Source: Clostridia bacterium
GTDB taxonomy: Bacteria > Bacillota > Clostridia > RGIG6154
Length of the DNA stretch: 46,073 bases
Assembly (NCBI GenBank): GCA_017626145.1
Contig: JAGAJK010000077.1
Coordinates: 79,004-125,076, forward strand
Reading direction: 5' to 3'
Positions 1 through 8,395 of the stretch are shown here, piece by piece. Both the position numbers and the translations under genes were made by a program. The notes beneath the pieces are model-generated. The model saw nothing but the letters and a program-made list of their open reading frames with translations, was not told the origin of the DNA and made no database searches. Every line of letters begins with the position of its first letter. The first letter of the stretch is position 1.

Positions 1-818
1 TTAATATTCAGAAATTTTGCGTAAATGACGGACCGGGCATACGTACAACGGTGTTTTTGAAAGGCTGTCCTTTGCGTTGCTTGTGGTGCCATAATCCCGA
101 AAGTCAGGCAAAAGAAAAAGAAATAATGTTTTATGCCGATAAGTGTTCGGGGTGCGGAAGATGTCGTAGCTTGACGGTTGACACCGATGATTTTGTGTGT
201 TTTAACGATGCAAAAGAAATTTGCGGAAAAACGGTATCGTCGGATTATGTTATTGCTGAAGTAATGAAAGATTACGAATTTTACAAAAATTCCGGCGGTG
301 GAATTACCCTTTCCGGTGGTGAACCGTTGCTTCAGTTTGAATTTGCTTTGGATATTTTGAAAAAATCAAAAGAACATGGTTTGCATACCGCTATTGAAAC
401 CTGCGGTTTTGCAGAAAAAGATAAGGTTAAGAAAGTTGCAGAATTCACAGATTTGTTTCTGTTTGATTTTAAAGAAAGCGATCCCGAATTACATAAGACC
501 TATACCGGAGTAGATAATATACTGATACAGAAAAACTTATCTTTACTAAATGAGTTGAAAAAAGATATTATTCTCCGTTGTCCTGTAATTCCAGGATACA
601 ATGACAGAAAAGACAACTATGACAAAATATGTGAGCTTGCAAATTCACTTGTATCAATTATCGGTATTGAAATAGAGCCTTTTCACTCTTTCGGCGAAAC
701 CAAATATAACGCATTAGGAAGACAAAATGCCGAAATTCTAATGCAAACAGATGAACAAATCAATGAAATAATTGATTATATCGCCTCGAAAACAAACATA
801 TCGGTAAAAAAAGCATGA
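1..818 (+). CDS. glycyl radical enzyme activase (radical SAM), 5' end cut by window edge
   Basis: This enzyme uses S-adenosylmethionine and a [4Fe-4S] cluster to place a glycyl radical on a partner enzyme in the cytoplasm. The frame is open from base 3 ([18 protein letters not shown]), so only about five N-terminal residues should be missing; the GTG at 51 is internal. The CxxxCxxC radical-SAM motif is seen as [15 protein letters not shown], and [15 protein letters not shown] is the SAM-binding GGE region. The auxiliary ferredoxin-like insert is reduced: it has CSGCGRC and then two isolated cysteines ([11 protein letters not shown]) in place of the usual eight. The activase at 8392 has the same reduced insert; the one at 4113 does not. 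The partner GRE gene should lie just left of the window. The stop overlaps, as ATGA, the start of the spoIVB-like ORF at 815. Confidence 0.93.
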   Translation, partial: NIQKFCVNDGPGIRTTVFLKGCPLRCLWCHNPESQAKEKEIMFYADKCSGCGRCRSLTVDTDDFVCFNDAKEICGKTVSSDYVIAEVMKDYEFYKNSGGGITLSGGEPLLQFEFALDILKKSKEHGLHTAIETCGFAEKDKVKKVAEFTDLFLFDFKESDPELHKTYTGVDNILIQKNLSLLNELKKDIILRCPVIPGYNDRKDNYDKICELANSLVSIIGIEIEPFHSFGETKYNALGRQNAEILMQTDEQINEIIDYIASKTNISVKKA

Positions 819-979
819 AACATTGTTGTCCCCTATTGACAACAGTCGTGTCTGGGTCACCTGTGCTACAAAATGGTAAAATTGTGGGAGCTGTAACGCA
901 TGTATTTGTAAATGATCCCACAAGAGGTTATGGAATTTTTATAGAAAATATGCTGGCTGAGGCTGAAAGAATAAAGTGA
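815..979 (+). pseudogene. spoIVB 3'-end relic 1 (54-codon ORF)
   Basis: The translation from ATG 815 contains [18 protein letters not shown] and then [18 protein letters not shown], ending AEAERIK. This is the conserved C-terminus of SpoIVB, the SA/S55-family peptidase that signals pro-sigma-K processing during sporulation, and it includes the SGSP motif with the catalytic serine. The PDZ domain and the catalytic His region are absent, so it cannot be a working SpoIVB. The ATG overlaps the activase stop (ATGA), leaving a clean 54-codon ORF that might be translated by coupling. About 20-25 bases just before SGSP (from about 824) are also shared with relics 2 and 3 and do not look like SpoIVB. 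A terminator follows at once. Confidence 0.85.
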
Positions 980-983
980 CAGA

Positions 984-1015
984 AAAAGCATCCTGCTATT
1001 TACGGGATGCTTTTG
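984..1015. terminator. bidirectional terminator between spoIVB relic 1 and araC-1
   Basis: AAAAGCATCC pairs with GGATGCTTTT around a loop of about 11 bases, with A and T runs on both sides. It starts five bases after the relic's stop codon. The stop codon of the convergent AraC gene lies in its loop. Confidence 0.75.
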
Positions 1016-1754
1016 CATATTCTTTTGGTGATTTTTTAAAAGACTTTTTAAATTCACGGGAAAAATAGCTTTCGTCATTATATCCGGATAAGAAGCAAGC
1101 ATCACCAACAGTATACATTCCTGACTCAATTAACTCTTTTGCACGAGTTAGCTTAAGAAGATTTATATATTTAACAGGCGATAGGGCGAAATTTTTAATA
1201 AAGCAGTTTCTTAAATGCACAACGCTGATATCGCAGAGTGATGCCAGATGCACAACACTTATGTTCTCTTTATAATAATTCGAGTGTATATAATCAATAG
1301 CTGGCTTAATTACAGATGAATTACCGTACGGAATAAGATATTCTGACTGCATATTGTAAATTATGCTGTAAAGCTCAGATTTAACTTTCGAAAAATACCC
1401 CGTAGATTTTTTATCCCATATTTTCTGACTGTTTTTGAAGTTTTCTAAATATGTGTTAAGATTTTTTATTTTAAATGCAAACGGCTCAAAAAATACGTTA
1501 TCAGGCATTTGAAAGTTAATTGCATAGCAATCAGAAGCTTCTCTTTCTTTAATCACGTAGTTTGAGCCTTTTGGAAAATACACGATTGTGTTTTTGGTAA
1601 CCTTAAACTTTTTCTCATCAAAGCAGAAAGTTCTTTCGCCACCTAAAAACAGAGCCAATCCATTGCTTGCTCTGTTTTTGTGAATCATTGAACCTTTTCC
1701 GGCTTTTACTATACATGCAAGCTCAATTTTATCAATAATAAAATCATGTTTCAT
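996..1754 (-). CDS. AraC family transcriptional regulator (GRE module regulator 1)
   Basis: This protein has about 252 residues, with an N-terminal cupin-like sensing half and a C-terminal pair of helix-turn-helix motifs. The HTH region runs from about residue 155 (IDYIHSNYYKENISVVHLAS) through the second motif GDACFLSGYNDESYFSREFK, which is typical of AraC/XylS proteins. The start at 1754 (MKHDFIIDKIE) is preferred over 1766 because the paralogues at 5355 and 9290 begin MKQNFIIT and MNDFIIT. It diverges from the GRE gene at 1879 and probably activates it. The inducer is unknown. The three AraC proteins of the array are clearly related but divergent. Confidence 0.9.
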   Translation of the reverse strand: MKHDFIIDKIELACIVKAGKGSMIHKNRASNGLALFLGGERTFCFDEKKFKVTKNTIVYFPKGSNYVIKEREASDCYAINFQMPDNVFFEPFAFKIKNLNTYLENFKNSQKIWDKKSTGYFSKVKSELYSIIYNMQSEYLIPYGNSSVIKPAIDYIHSNYYKENISVVHLASLCDISVVHLRNCFIKNFALSPVKYINLLKLTRAKELIESGMYTVGDACFLSGYNDESYFSREFKKSFKKSPKEYAKASRK

Positions 1755-1827
1755 AAAATTAATCATATAATCACCGTATTTATTATATAATTTTGTTTCT
1801 AAAAAGTCAAATGTTTCTTTTAATTCA

Positions 1828-1856
1828 TTGTATTCAATTTCTTTTTATGCTAAAAT
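1828..1856 (+). promoter_or_regulatory. promoter of GRE operon 2
   Basis: A TTGTAT -35 (1828-1833), a 17-base spacer and a TAAAAT -10 (1851-1856) place transcription start just before the AAAGGTGG ribosome site at 1864-1871, giving a very short leader. It lies in the divergent gap with the AraC gene. Confidence 0.5.
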
Positions 1857-1878
1857 GCGTTTGAAAGGTGGAGATTAT

Positions 1879-4116
1879 ATGATTAATTCTGCAGACAGAT
1901 ATTTTATTGAACGAAAATATCACGATCCGGAAAAAGAATTTGATGCATTTAGCCGTATGGCATATCACGGAACAGGATATATAAAAGAAAGCGGTCTTTG
2001 TGATAAAGAATTATTGAAAGGGCTTGAACAGCTTTCAAGGGAGAATGAAGGCTTACCTCACCCGATTGCAAGAGCAAAAGCCATTAAATATGTTCTTGAA
2101 AATCAACGTTTGTATATAAATGAGCACGATTATTTTGTAGGTCTTTATTCGCTGAATCGTTTAGCTAACGAAAGCACCTTCAAAAAATGGGAAAAAGAAT
2201 CACACACCTTAAGAAATCCCGAGACTATGGAGTGCTCCAATGATTTTAACAATTCAGGTGCAGTAACAATACGTACAGACTATGATCATGTTGTTCCTGA
2301 CTGGAAATCTTTAATGGAATTAGGGTTTGTTGGTATTCGTGAAAGAGCAAGAGAATACCGTAAAATGCACAGTGAGAACAAAACTATGACTAAAGAAACA
2401 GAGGCATTTTTCGATGGCATTGAAATTCAATACACAGCAATTATTGATTTAATTGACAGGATGTATCGTACTGCTTGCGAATTAACCTTTGAAAAGGCAC
2501 CTCAAATAGCTGAGTGTTTAAAAAATCTTCGTGATGGACATCCAACTTGTTTTTATGAGGCATTACAGTTTATTTATATATTTTTTATAATATCTGAATC
2601 AATAGACAGTTATCAGGTTCGTTCTCTAGGCAACGGTCTTGATAATACGTTGTACGGATTTTATAAAAATGATCTGGAGTCGGGGAAATGCACAAAAGAG
2701 GATATAAGAAATTATTTATCTTACTTTTTTATGCAGTGGTCTGCCATAGGCAACTATTGGGGGCAACCGTTTTATATGGGTGGCACCGATTTAAACAGCA
2801 ACACGAAGTACAACGAACTTTCATACGAAATTCTTGATGTATATGATGAGCTTGAAATCTATAACCCTAAAATACAGTTGAAGATAAATAAAAATACACC
2901 TGATAAAATCTTAAATAAAGCTTTTGATATGGTTCGCCGAAAAAATGCCAGCATTGTATTTTGTTGTGAGCCTGCTATGATAAAAGCTATAATGGGTTAT
3001 GGAGCTACTTATGAAGAAGCGATTAACTATGATATCAGAGGATGTTATGAAACAGGAGTCAGGGCAAATGAGGTTTGTTCATCTTCGGGATATGTAAATG
3101 TTGCAAAAGCCGTGGAGTTTGTGTTTACTAATGGGTATGATTATGGGATTAAAAAACAGGTTGGTGTAAAAACAGGTGAGATTTTAGAAATCAAAACATT
3201 TGAAGATTTCTATTTTGCCTTTTTAAAACAATGGGAATATCTCATTGAGCAAAGTATGAAAATCACAAATGATGCAGAACGTTTTCTTGCATTTGTAAAT
3301 CCGTCATCTATGTATTCTGCTACAATTGAAACAAGTCTTAAAAACGGCAAAGATGGTTATGCTGGCGGTGTGAAATTCAATAATAACGCTATGCTTAACT
3401 GCGGTTTTGCCAGCGCAGTTGACAGTCTTATGGCGGTAAAAGAATTTGTTTTTGATAAAAAAGAAATAACGCTGTCTGAGCTTGCAAAGGTTTTGGAAGT
3501 TAACTGGAAGGGTTACGAAAAATTACAGATTAAAATAAAAAAATCGCCACTTAAATATGGTAACAACGATGCTGTGGCAGATACTTACGCATCGGCTATG
3601 TCAAGCTATTTTGCCAATAAGGTCAACAATGTACCTAATGGCAGAGGCGGTGTGTATAAAGCGATATTCCACTCTGCCCGTGCTTTTATAAACCAGGGAG
3701 AAAAAACCGGAGCTTTGCCGGATGGAAGATTAAAAGGAGAAGAACTGTCTAAAAACGCTTCACCCGTTGTCAGTATGGATAAAAAAGGTGTTACGGCTTT
3801 GGTTGAGTCTGCGACTAAGCTCATTCCGTCTGATTATCACGAATCGTTTTGTGTTGATGTTATGCTTCACCCGAGTGCAGTTGAAGGCGAGGATGGATTA
3901 AATGTGCTAAAAGGTGTTCTTATGACCTATCTTAACAAAGGCGGTCAGTCAATTCAGTTCAATATTTTTAATACAGACACTCTGCGTGATGCACAAAAAA
4001 ATCCGGAAAAATATCAAAATCTGCAGGTTAGAGTTTGTGGTTGGAATACTCTTTGGAATAATATGAGCAAAAAAGAGCAGGATGCATATATTTTAAGAGC
4101 GGAGAATGTTGAATGA
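1879..4116 (+). CDS. glycyl radical enzyme (eliminase type), substrate unknown
   Basis: This is a 745-residue catalytic GRE. The thiyl-radical loop is IRGCYETG, with Cys389 and Glu391 forming the GCxE signature found in GRE dehydratases, decarboxylases and C-N or C-S lyases. The glycyl loop is RVCGWNTLW with Gly721, 24 residues from the C-terminus. Pyruvate formate-lyase has two adjacent active-site cysteines; this protein has one, so it is not PFL. The start is set by AAAGGTGG seven bases before ATG 1879; the frame extends upstream to 1828 only through the promoter. It overlaps its activase by ATGA at 4113. No microcompartment genes, transporters or downstream dehydrogenases lie in the module, so the substrate cannot be inferred. 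Confidence 0.93.
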   Translation: MINSADRYFIERKYHDPEKEFDAFSRMAYHGTGYIKESGLCDKELLKGLEQLSRENEGLPHPIARAKAIKYVLENQRLYINEHDYFVGLYSLNRLANESTFKKWEKESHTLRNPETMECSNDFNNSGAVTIRTDYDHVVPDWKSLMELGFVGIRERAREYRKMHSENKTMTKETEAFFDGIEIQYTAIIDLIDRMYRTACELTFEKAPQIAECLKNLRDGHPTCFYEALQFIYIFFIISESIDSYQVRSLGNGLDNTLYGFYKNDLESGKCTKEDIRNYLSYFFMQWSAIGNYWGQPFYMGGTDLNSNTKYNELSYEILDVYDELEIYNPKIQLKINKNTPDKILNKAFDMVRRKNASIVFCCEPAMIKAIMGYGATYEEAINYDIRGCYETGVRANEVCSSSGYVNVAKAVEFVFTNGYDYGIKKQVGVKTGEILEIKTFEDFYFAFLKQWEYLIEQSMKITNDAERFLAFVNPSSMYSATIETSLKNGKDGYAGGVKFNNNAMLNCGFASAVDSLMAVKEFVFDKKEITLSELAKVLEVNWKGYEKLQIKIKKSPLKYGNNDAVADTYASAMSSYFANKVNNVPNGRGGVYKAIFHSARAFINQGEKTGALPDGRLKGEELSKNASPVVSMDKKGVTALVESATKLIPSDYHESFCVDVMLHPSAVEGEDGLNVLKGVLMTYLNKGGQSIQFNIFNTDTLRDAQKNPEKYQNLQVRVCGWNTLWNNMSKKEQDAYILRAENVE

Positions 4117-4982
4117 AAGCATTAATTTCTGATATAAAACGTTTTGCGGTACACGATGGTGACGGAATAAGAACAACGGTATTTTTCAAAGGCTGTCCGC
4201 TAAAATGTGTGTGGTGTCACAACCCCGAAAGCATTGATTTTAAGCCGCAGGTGGCATACTATGAAAATAAGTGTATTGATTGCGGTGAATGCGTTTCTGT
4301 ATGCCCATCAGGTGCACACAAATTCACACAAGAAGGTCATATTTTTGAAAGAGATTTATGTGTTGCCTGCGGAAAATGTGAAAAGGCTTGTCTTGGCGAA
4401 GCGCTGAAATTTTACGGCAAGGAAATGACAGTTGACGAACTTTTGCCGTTATTGCTTGAAGATAAGGACTTTTATAAAACAAGCGGCGGTGGAGTAACAC
4501 TTTCGGGCGGAGAATGTCTTATGCAGGCAGATTTTTGTGCAGAGCTTTTACAGATGTTAAAAAAAGAAGGTATAAATACAGCAGTTGATACCTGTGGATA
4601 TGTACCAAAAGAAAGTATTGATAAAGTTTTGCCATATACTGACACATTTTTATATGATATCAAGGCAATTGATGAGAATGTGCACATTAAATGCACAGGT
4701 AAAAGCAACCGGTTGATTTTAGAAAATATAAAATATATCGATTCGCTTGATAAATCAATAGAGGTAAGAATACCCTATGTGCCAAACTATAATGATAATC
4801 AAATTAAACAGATAGCCGATTTTTTAAAAGGACTTAAAAATTCCATTAAGGTTCGTGTATTACCATACCACAATTATGCAGGTTCAAAATATGAGGCACT
4901 GGATATGGAAAATAGTTTGCCTGTAAGATTACCTGACGGAGAGGAAATAAAAAATGCAGAAAAACTGTTTACATTGATATGA
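4113..4982 (+). CDS. glycyl radical enzyme activase with two auxiliary [4Fe-4S] motifs
   Basis: This is a 289-residue radical-SAM activase for the GRE encoded immediately upstream (ATGA overlap). The motif KGCPLRCVWCHNPES-like stretch (KGCPLKCVWCHNPES) gives CxxxCxxC. Two complete ferredoxin-type motifs follow: CIDCGECVSVCPSGA and CVACGKCEKACLGEA. SGGGVTLSGGE is the SAM-binding strand. It differs from the activases at 1 and 8392, which have a shortened cysteine insert, so the array mixes two activase subtypes. The downstream region holds a short ORF and the second spoIVB relic. Confidence 0.95.
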   Translation: MKALISDIKRFAVHDGDGIRTTVFFKGCPLKCVWCHNPESIDFKPQVAYYENKCIDCGECVSVCPSGAHKFTQEGHIFERDLCVACGKCEKACLGEALKFYGKEMTVDELLPLLLEDKDFYKTSGGGVTLSGGECLMQADFCAELLQMLKKEGINTAVDTCGYVPKESIDKVLPYTDTFLYDIKAIDENVHIKCTGKSNRLILENIKYIDSLDKSIEVRIPYVPNYNDNQIKQIADFLKGLKNSIKVRVLPYHNYAGSKYEALDMENSLPVRLPDGEEIKNAEKLFTLI

Positions 4983-5137
4983 AATTCAAAGCTGATTTTA
5001 ATATAAATGTCAACAGACAACTTGTGAGGCACCTCTATTATTCGGTATGGCTTTTCGATAATCAAAAACTAAAATTCGTTTTCAAATTCACACATTTCAT
5101 TGACAATATAGGTAATTTCGTCAACAAAACAGATTGA
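4979..5137 (+). other. possible 52-codon ORF after activase 2, unrecognised
   Basis: ATG 4979 overlaps the activase stop (ATGA) and opens a frame to TGA 5137. The product would begin MKFKADFNINVNRQLVRHLY and is lysine- and phenylalanine-rich. No family is recognised and it has no ribosome site of its own. It may be chance or decayed coding sequence at the cassette border. It fills most of the space between the activase and relic 2. Confidence 0.2.
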
Positions 5138-5159
5138 ATTTGAAATTTTTAAGTAAAAT

Positions 5160-5316
5160 TTGTTATCCCATATTGACATCACTCGTGTGTGGTTCACCCA
5201 TCCTTCAAAATGGTAAACTTGTGTGAGCTGTGACACATGTTTTTGTCAACGACCCTACAAGGGGGTATGGCATATTTATCGAGAATATGTTATCAGAGAC
5301 TGAGAAAATTAAGTAA
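5160..5316 (+). pseudogene. spoIVB 3'-end relic 2, with in-frame stop
   Basis: The reading frame gives CGSPILQNGKLV, then TGA at 5224-5226, then [20 protein letters not shown] and MLSETEKIK before TAA 5314-5316. It is the same SpoIVB C-terminus as relic 1. The two copies agree at about three quarters of bases by eye, and most differences after SGSP are at third codon positions. The TGA is one base away from the GGA (Gly) of relic 1. The catalytic SGSP reads CGSP here. It has the same non-SpoIVB leader (TATTGACATCACT) and the same following terminator arrangement as relic 1. Confidence 0.85.
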
Positions 5317-5319
5317 AAT

Positions 5320-5357
5320 GAATGCACACCTGTAAAATAAGGGTGTGCATTCTTTTA
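5320..5357. terminator. bidirectional terminator between spoIVB relic 2 and araC-2
   Basis: GAATGCACACC pairs perfectly with GGTGTGCATTC over 11 bp around an 11-base loop, followed by TTTTATTTT. It starts four bases after the relic's TAA and ends at the stop codon of the convergent AraC gene. Confidence 0.8.
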
Positions 5358-6137
5358 TTTTGAAGATATATACTTTTGAGCAAAAACAGATGGAGCGATT
5401 CCAACATATTCTTTAAACTGGCGGCTGAAATAATAGACATTGTCATATCCGCACAACTCTGCAACTTGTGTTATTGAATATTGTTTTGAACGAAGAAGAT
5501 CACAGGCGTGGTTTACTTTTAATTGAATAATATATTTGATGGGAGACAGACCGAATTTTTTGATAAACAGTTTCTTTAAGTATGCTTCACTTATTCCGCA
5601 TTTGTCAGCTAAAAAAGGAACTGAAATTTTGTCATTTAGGAAATTCTTCAGTATATATTCAATTGCCGGCTTAATTGTATTATATTGATTTTGTGGGATA
5701 TAATTTTGCTTTTGCAATTCGGCAAAGATTTTGTAAAGCAGAGATATGCACTCAAAATAGTATCCGTCATTTTTAGAAACCCATATGGAAAAGATTTTTT
5801 TAAACAGATTTGAAATAGTTGTGCTTTGTGTAATTTTTATAACAAAAGCTTCATCTGACAAAGGAATATCAGTATCAAAAAATATATCAATACATTCACA
5901 GGGGGTCTGTTTATCTACAATGTATTCTTTAACTTCACCTTTAGGTAAAAAACGTATTGTGTTTTCTTCAGTTTCAAGAACCTTACCATTAAAATAAACC
6001 GTTGACTTACCATTAAAATGATAGATAAGCTCGTTGCTTAGGGCGGGATGCTTAAAAACTATTCTGTTTTGAGGATATTCGTTTTTGCCGACTAATATTA
6101 CACGGTTAATTCTTGTTATAATAAAATTCTGTTTCAT
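5355..6137 (-). CDS. AraC family transcriptional regulator (GRE module regulator 2)
   Basis: This 260-residue protein has the same architecture as the product of 996-1754. The N-terminal sensing half contains NTIRFLPKGEVKEYIVDK, and two HTH motifs lie near the C-terminus, the second being QVAELCGYDNVYYFSRQFKE. ATG 6137 (MKQNFIITRINRVILV) matches the paralogues' starts. It diverges from the GRE gene at 6272 across a gap of about 130 bp and is the likely activator of that operon. The ligand is unknown. Confidence 0.92.
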   Translation of the reverse strand: MKQNFIITRINRVILVGKNEYPQNRIVFKHPALSNELIYHFNGKSTVYFNGKVLETEENTIRFLPKGEVKEYIVDKQTPCECIDIFFDTDIPLSDEAFVIKITQSTTISNLFKKIFSIWVSKNDGYYFECISLLYKIFAELQKQNYIPQNQYNTIKPAIEYILKNFLNDKISVPFLADKCGISEAYLKKLFIKKFGLSPIKYIIQLKVNHACDLLRSKQYSITQVAELCGYDNVYYFSRQFKEYVGIAPSVFAQKYISSK

Positions 6138-6245
6138 ATTATCACCAAATTAATAATAACAGATAAAAAAGCTTATGTCAACATGGAATTGTACCGAAAA
6201 GTATAAATATGATGCTTGGTGTATTTACTTAGATGCATATATCGG

Positions 6246-6271
6246 TATACTTATAGTGAAAGGTGGTATTT
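6246..6271 (+). promoter_or_regulatory. -10 box and ribosome site upstream of GRE operon 3
   Basis: TATACT (6246-6251) is the best -10 in the divergent gap, but no good -35 stands 16-18 bases upstream. That would suit an activator-dependent promoter under the adjacent AraC protein. The ribosome site AAAGGTGG follows. The rest of the gap (6138-6245) shows nothing clear. Confidence 0.3.
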
Positions 6272-8395
6272 ATGATGAATGCAAGAATAAATGAACTTAC
6301 AAAGCTGACATTAAAGGGTGAGATGTACGCACATCCCACACCCACAGAATATGACAGAGAAGATTTGTTTTTATCAAGACAGCAGATGGAATCAAAAAGA
6401 CTTTGCGAATTCATATTAAATCAGGAGCCGGTTTTAACCGAATATTCCAGAATGACCGGTTTTTTTAACTGTGATTCAACTGTTGTTGGCGATGCCTTCA
6501 GGCGAATGGGACATAAAGCTTTTGAGCAAATGTACAATATTTTTTATGTAAAAGCTGTCGACAACCTTTCCACCTTTGAATGGCAACACGCAACTGCTGA
6601 TTACAAAAAAGTATTAGAAAAAGGAATAAGCGGAATTATTGATGAAATTGATGAGTCTCTTAAAATACATACTAAGCCAGAGGAAACAGAGTTTTTAAAT
6701 GCCATTAAATCTGTAGCACTTACGCTGATTAAGTGGGCACATAAATGCTCAAAAAAGGCATTGGAGCTTTCTAAAACTGTTTCAAATGAAGAGTATAAGG
6801 AAAATTTGTTGAAACTGTCTGAAGTGCTTTTAAATGTTCCTGAAAACAAGCCTTCTTCATTTTATGAGGCGGTGCTTACGATTTACATTTGTTTTTCTGC
6901 AGACCCCGACAGCGTCGGAACTCTTGATAGATATCTGACACCATTTTATGAAAATGACATAAAAAACGGAATTATTACCAAAGACGAAGCAAAAGAATAC
7001 CTGCAGGAGCTTTTCCTTATGCTTCAGGCAGCAACACGTGTAAGCAGTCCGCATTTTACAAGAGGCGCTGAGTCGCATTTTTGCATCGGTGGCTATCTTC
7101 CGGATGGAAGCGATGGTTATAACGAACTTTCACAGCTGATACTTGAAAGCTTACTGGAACTGCCAACCTGGATTCCGCAGGTAACCTTGCGTTGGACCAA
7201 AAAGACACCTAAAGAAGTATTTCGTTTTGCTCTCGATTGCGAAAGAAAAGACCCTCATAAGAGAATTGCTTTCCAAAACGATGAAAAACGAATGAAATGC
7301 TATACTGAAATATGCGGTTTCCCATTTGAAAAAGCAGTTGGATATACAACCGTCGGATGTAATGAGCCTGCCTTTTTAGGAGCAATTACAGGAAGTACTT
7401 CCAAAATAAATTTTGCCCGCTGTATCGAAACACTCTTTCATAAAAAGACTGAAAAAATTATAAATACCAAGGATTTTGACGAATTTTATTCAGTGTTCCT
7501 GGAAGAAATGTTTTCCGACCTTGAAATCGCCTGCGAATATGATAATAAATACAATCGTGAGCGTGCAAAGGATATAAATTATCTTTCAAGTATATTCTTT
7601 CAGGGGTGTATAGAAAAAGCCAGAAGTCTTACTCAGGGTGCAGGAGATGTTGTGATTGCTTCACCAATGTATATCGGAATTGCAAATGTAATTGATTCGC
7701 TTATTATAGTAAAGCAGTTTGTGTTTGACGAAAAAATTATTACAATGGCAGAGCTTGTTTCAGCACTCAGGGCTGACTGGCAGGGATATGAAGAGCTACG
7801 TGCTTTAATTCTTAAAAAGGGAGATTTCTTTGGTAATGATACAGAACGCTCAAATTACGTAGCACAAAAATTATATCAGAGTCTGTATGAATTCCTGAAA
7901 GATAAAACCAATCTTTTTGGCTATCACTGGCTTATCGGCAATCTTATAGGATATAATCCACACCATAAATGGTTTGGAGAAAAAATGGAAGCTACCCCGG
8001 ACGGCAGACATAAAGGAGATTCTCTCAAATTTGGTTTGGGACAAAGTGAAGGAAAGGACAGGAATGGTCTTACTGCACTTTTAAATTCAATTGCCAAGGT
8101 TGACCCCAATGCAATCGGATGTGGTTCTACCATTACCAATCTGATGATAGATGAACAACTTGTGAAAAATGACGAGAATTTTGAAAAAACAGTTGATATG
8201 CTTGAAACATATTTCAAAAACGGCGGAGTTCATTTTCAGCTTACCTATGTTTCTAAAGAAGACCTGATAAATGCTAAAGTAACGCCTGACGATTATAAAA
8301 ATTTACGTGTTCGTGTATCGGGATTTTCTGATTACTTTGTAAAGCTTAACGAGGCAATACAGGATGATATTATTGAGAGGACCACTCAAAAATGA
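6272..8395 (+). CDS. glycyl radical enzyme (eliminase type), substrate unknown, short form
   Basis: This is a 707-residue GRE counted from ATG 6272; ATG 6275 is equally possible, and the AAAGGTGG site sits 5 or 8 bases upstream. The cysteine loop VGCNEPAFLG contains Cys363 and Glu365 (GCxE). The glycyl loop is RVSGFSDYF with Gly684. It is short for a GRE (commonly about 780-850 residues) and only distantly similar to the enzyme at 1879, so the two likely have different substrates. A single active-site cysteine rules out pyruvate formate-lyase. It overlaps the activase start by ATGA at 8392. No accessory pathway gene in the module identifies the substrate. Confidence 0.93.
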   Translation: MMNARINELTKLTLKGEMYAHPTPTEYDREDLFLSRQQMESKRLCEFILNQEPVLTEYSRMTGFFNCDSTVVGDAFRRMGHKAFEQMYNIFYVKAVDNLSTFEWQHATADYKKVLEKGISGIIDEIDESLKIHTKPEETEFLNAIKSVALTLIKWAHKCSKKALELSKTVSNEEYKENLLKLSEVLLNVPENKPSSFYEAVLTIYICFSADPDSVGTLDRYLTPFYENDIKNGIITKDEAKEYLQELFLMLQAATRVSSPHFTRGAESHFCIGGYLPDGSDGYNELSQLILESLLELPTWIPQVTLRWTKKTPKEVFRFALDCERKDPHKRIAFQNDEKRMKCYTEICGFPFEKAVGYTTVGCNEPAFLGAITGSTSKINFARCIETLFHKKTEKIINTKDFDEFYSVFLEEMFSDLEIACEYDNKYNRERAKDINYLSSIFFQGCIEKARSLTQGAGDVVIASPMYIGIANVIDSLIIVKQFVFDEKIITMAELVSALRADWQGYEELRALILKKGDFFGNDTERSNYVAQKLYQSLYEFLKDKTNLFGYHWLIGNLIGYNPHHKWFGEKMEATPDGRHKGDSLKFGLGQSEGKDRNGLTALLNSIAKVDPNAIGCGSTITNLMIDEQLVKNDENFEKTVDMLETYFKNGGVHFQLTYVSKEDLINAKVTPDDYKNLRVRVSGFSDYFVKLNEAIQDDIIERTTQK

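Noticed and set aside
738-923. Minus-strand ORF overlapping spoIVB relic 1, similar to the minus-strand ORF at 9196-9384
   Set aside because: The shared peptide comes from the spoIVB-derived repeat read backwards. The conserved reading is on the plus strand, and neither ORF has a ribosome site.
1828-1878. N-terminal extension of the GRE to 1828
   Set aside because: The TTG at 1828 is the -35 box, and a strong ribosome site serves ATG 1879.
1879-4116. GRE as pyruvate formate-lyase
   Set aside because: PFL needs two adjacent active-site cysteines; both GREs in the window have a single cysteine in GCxE.
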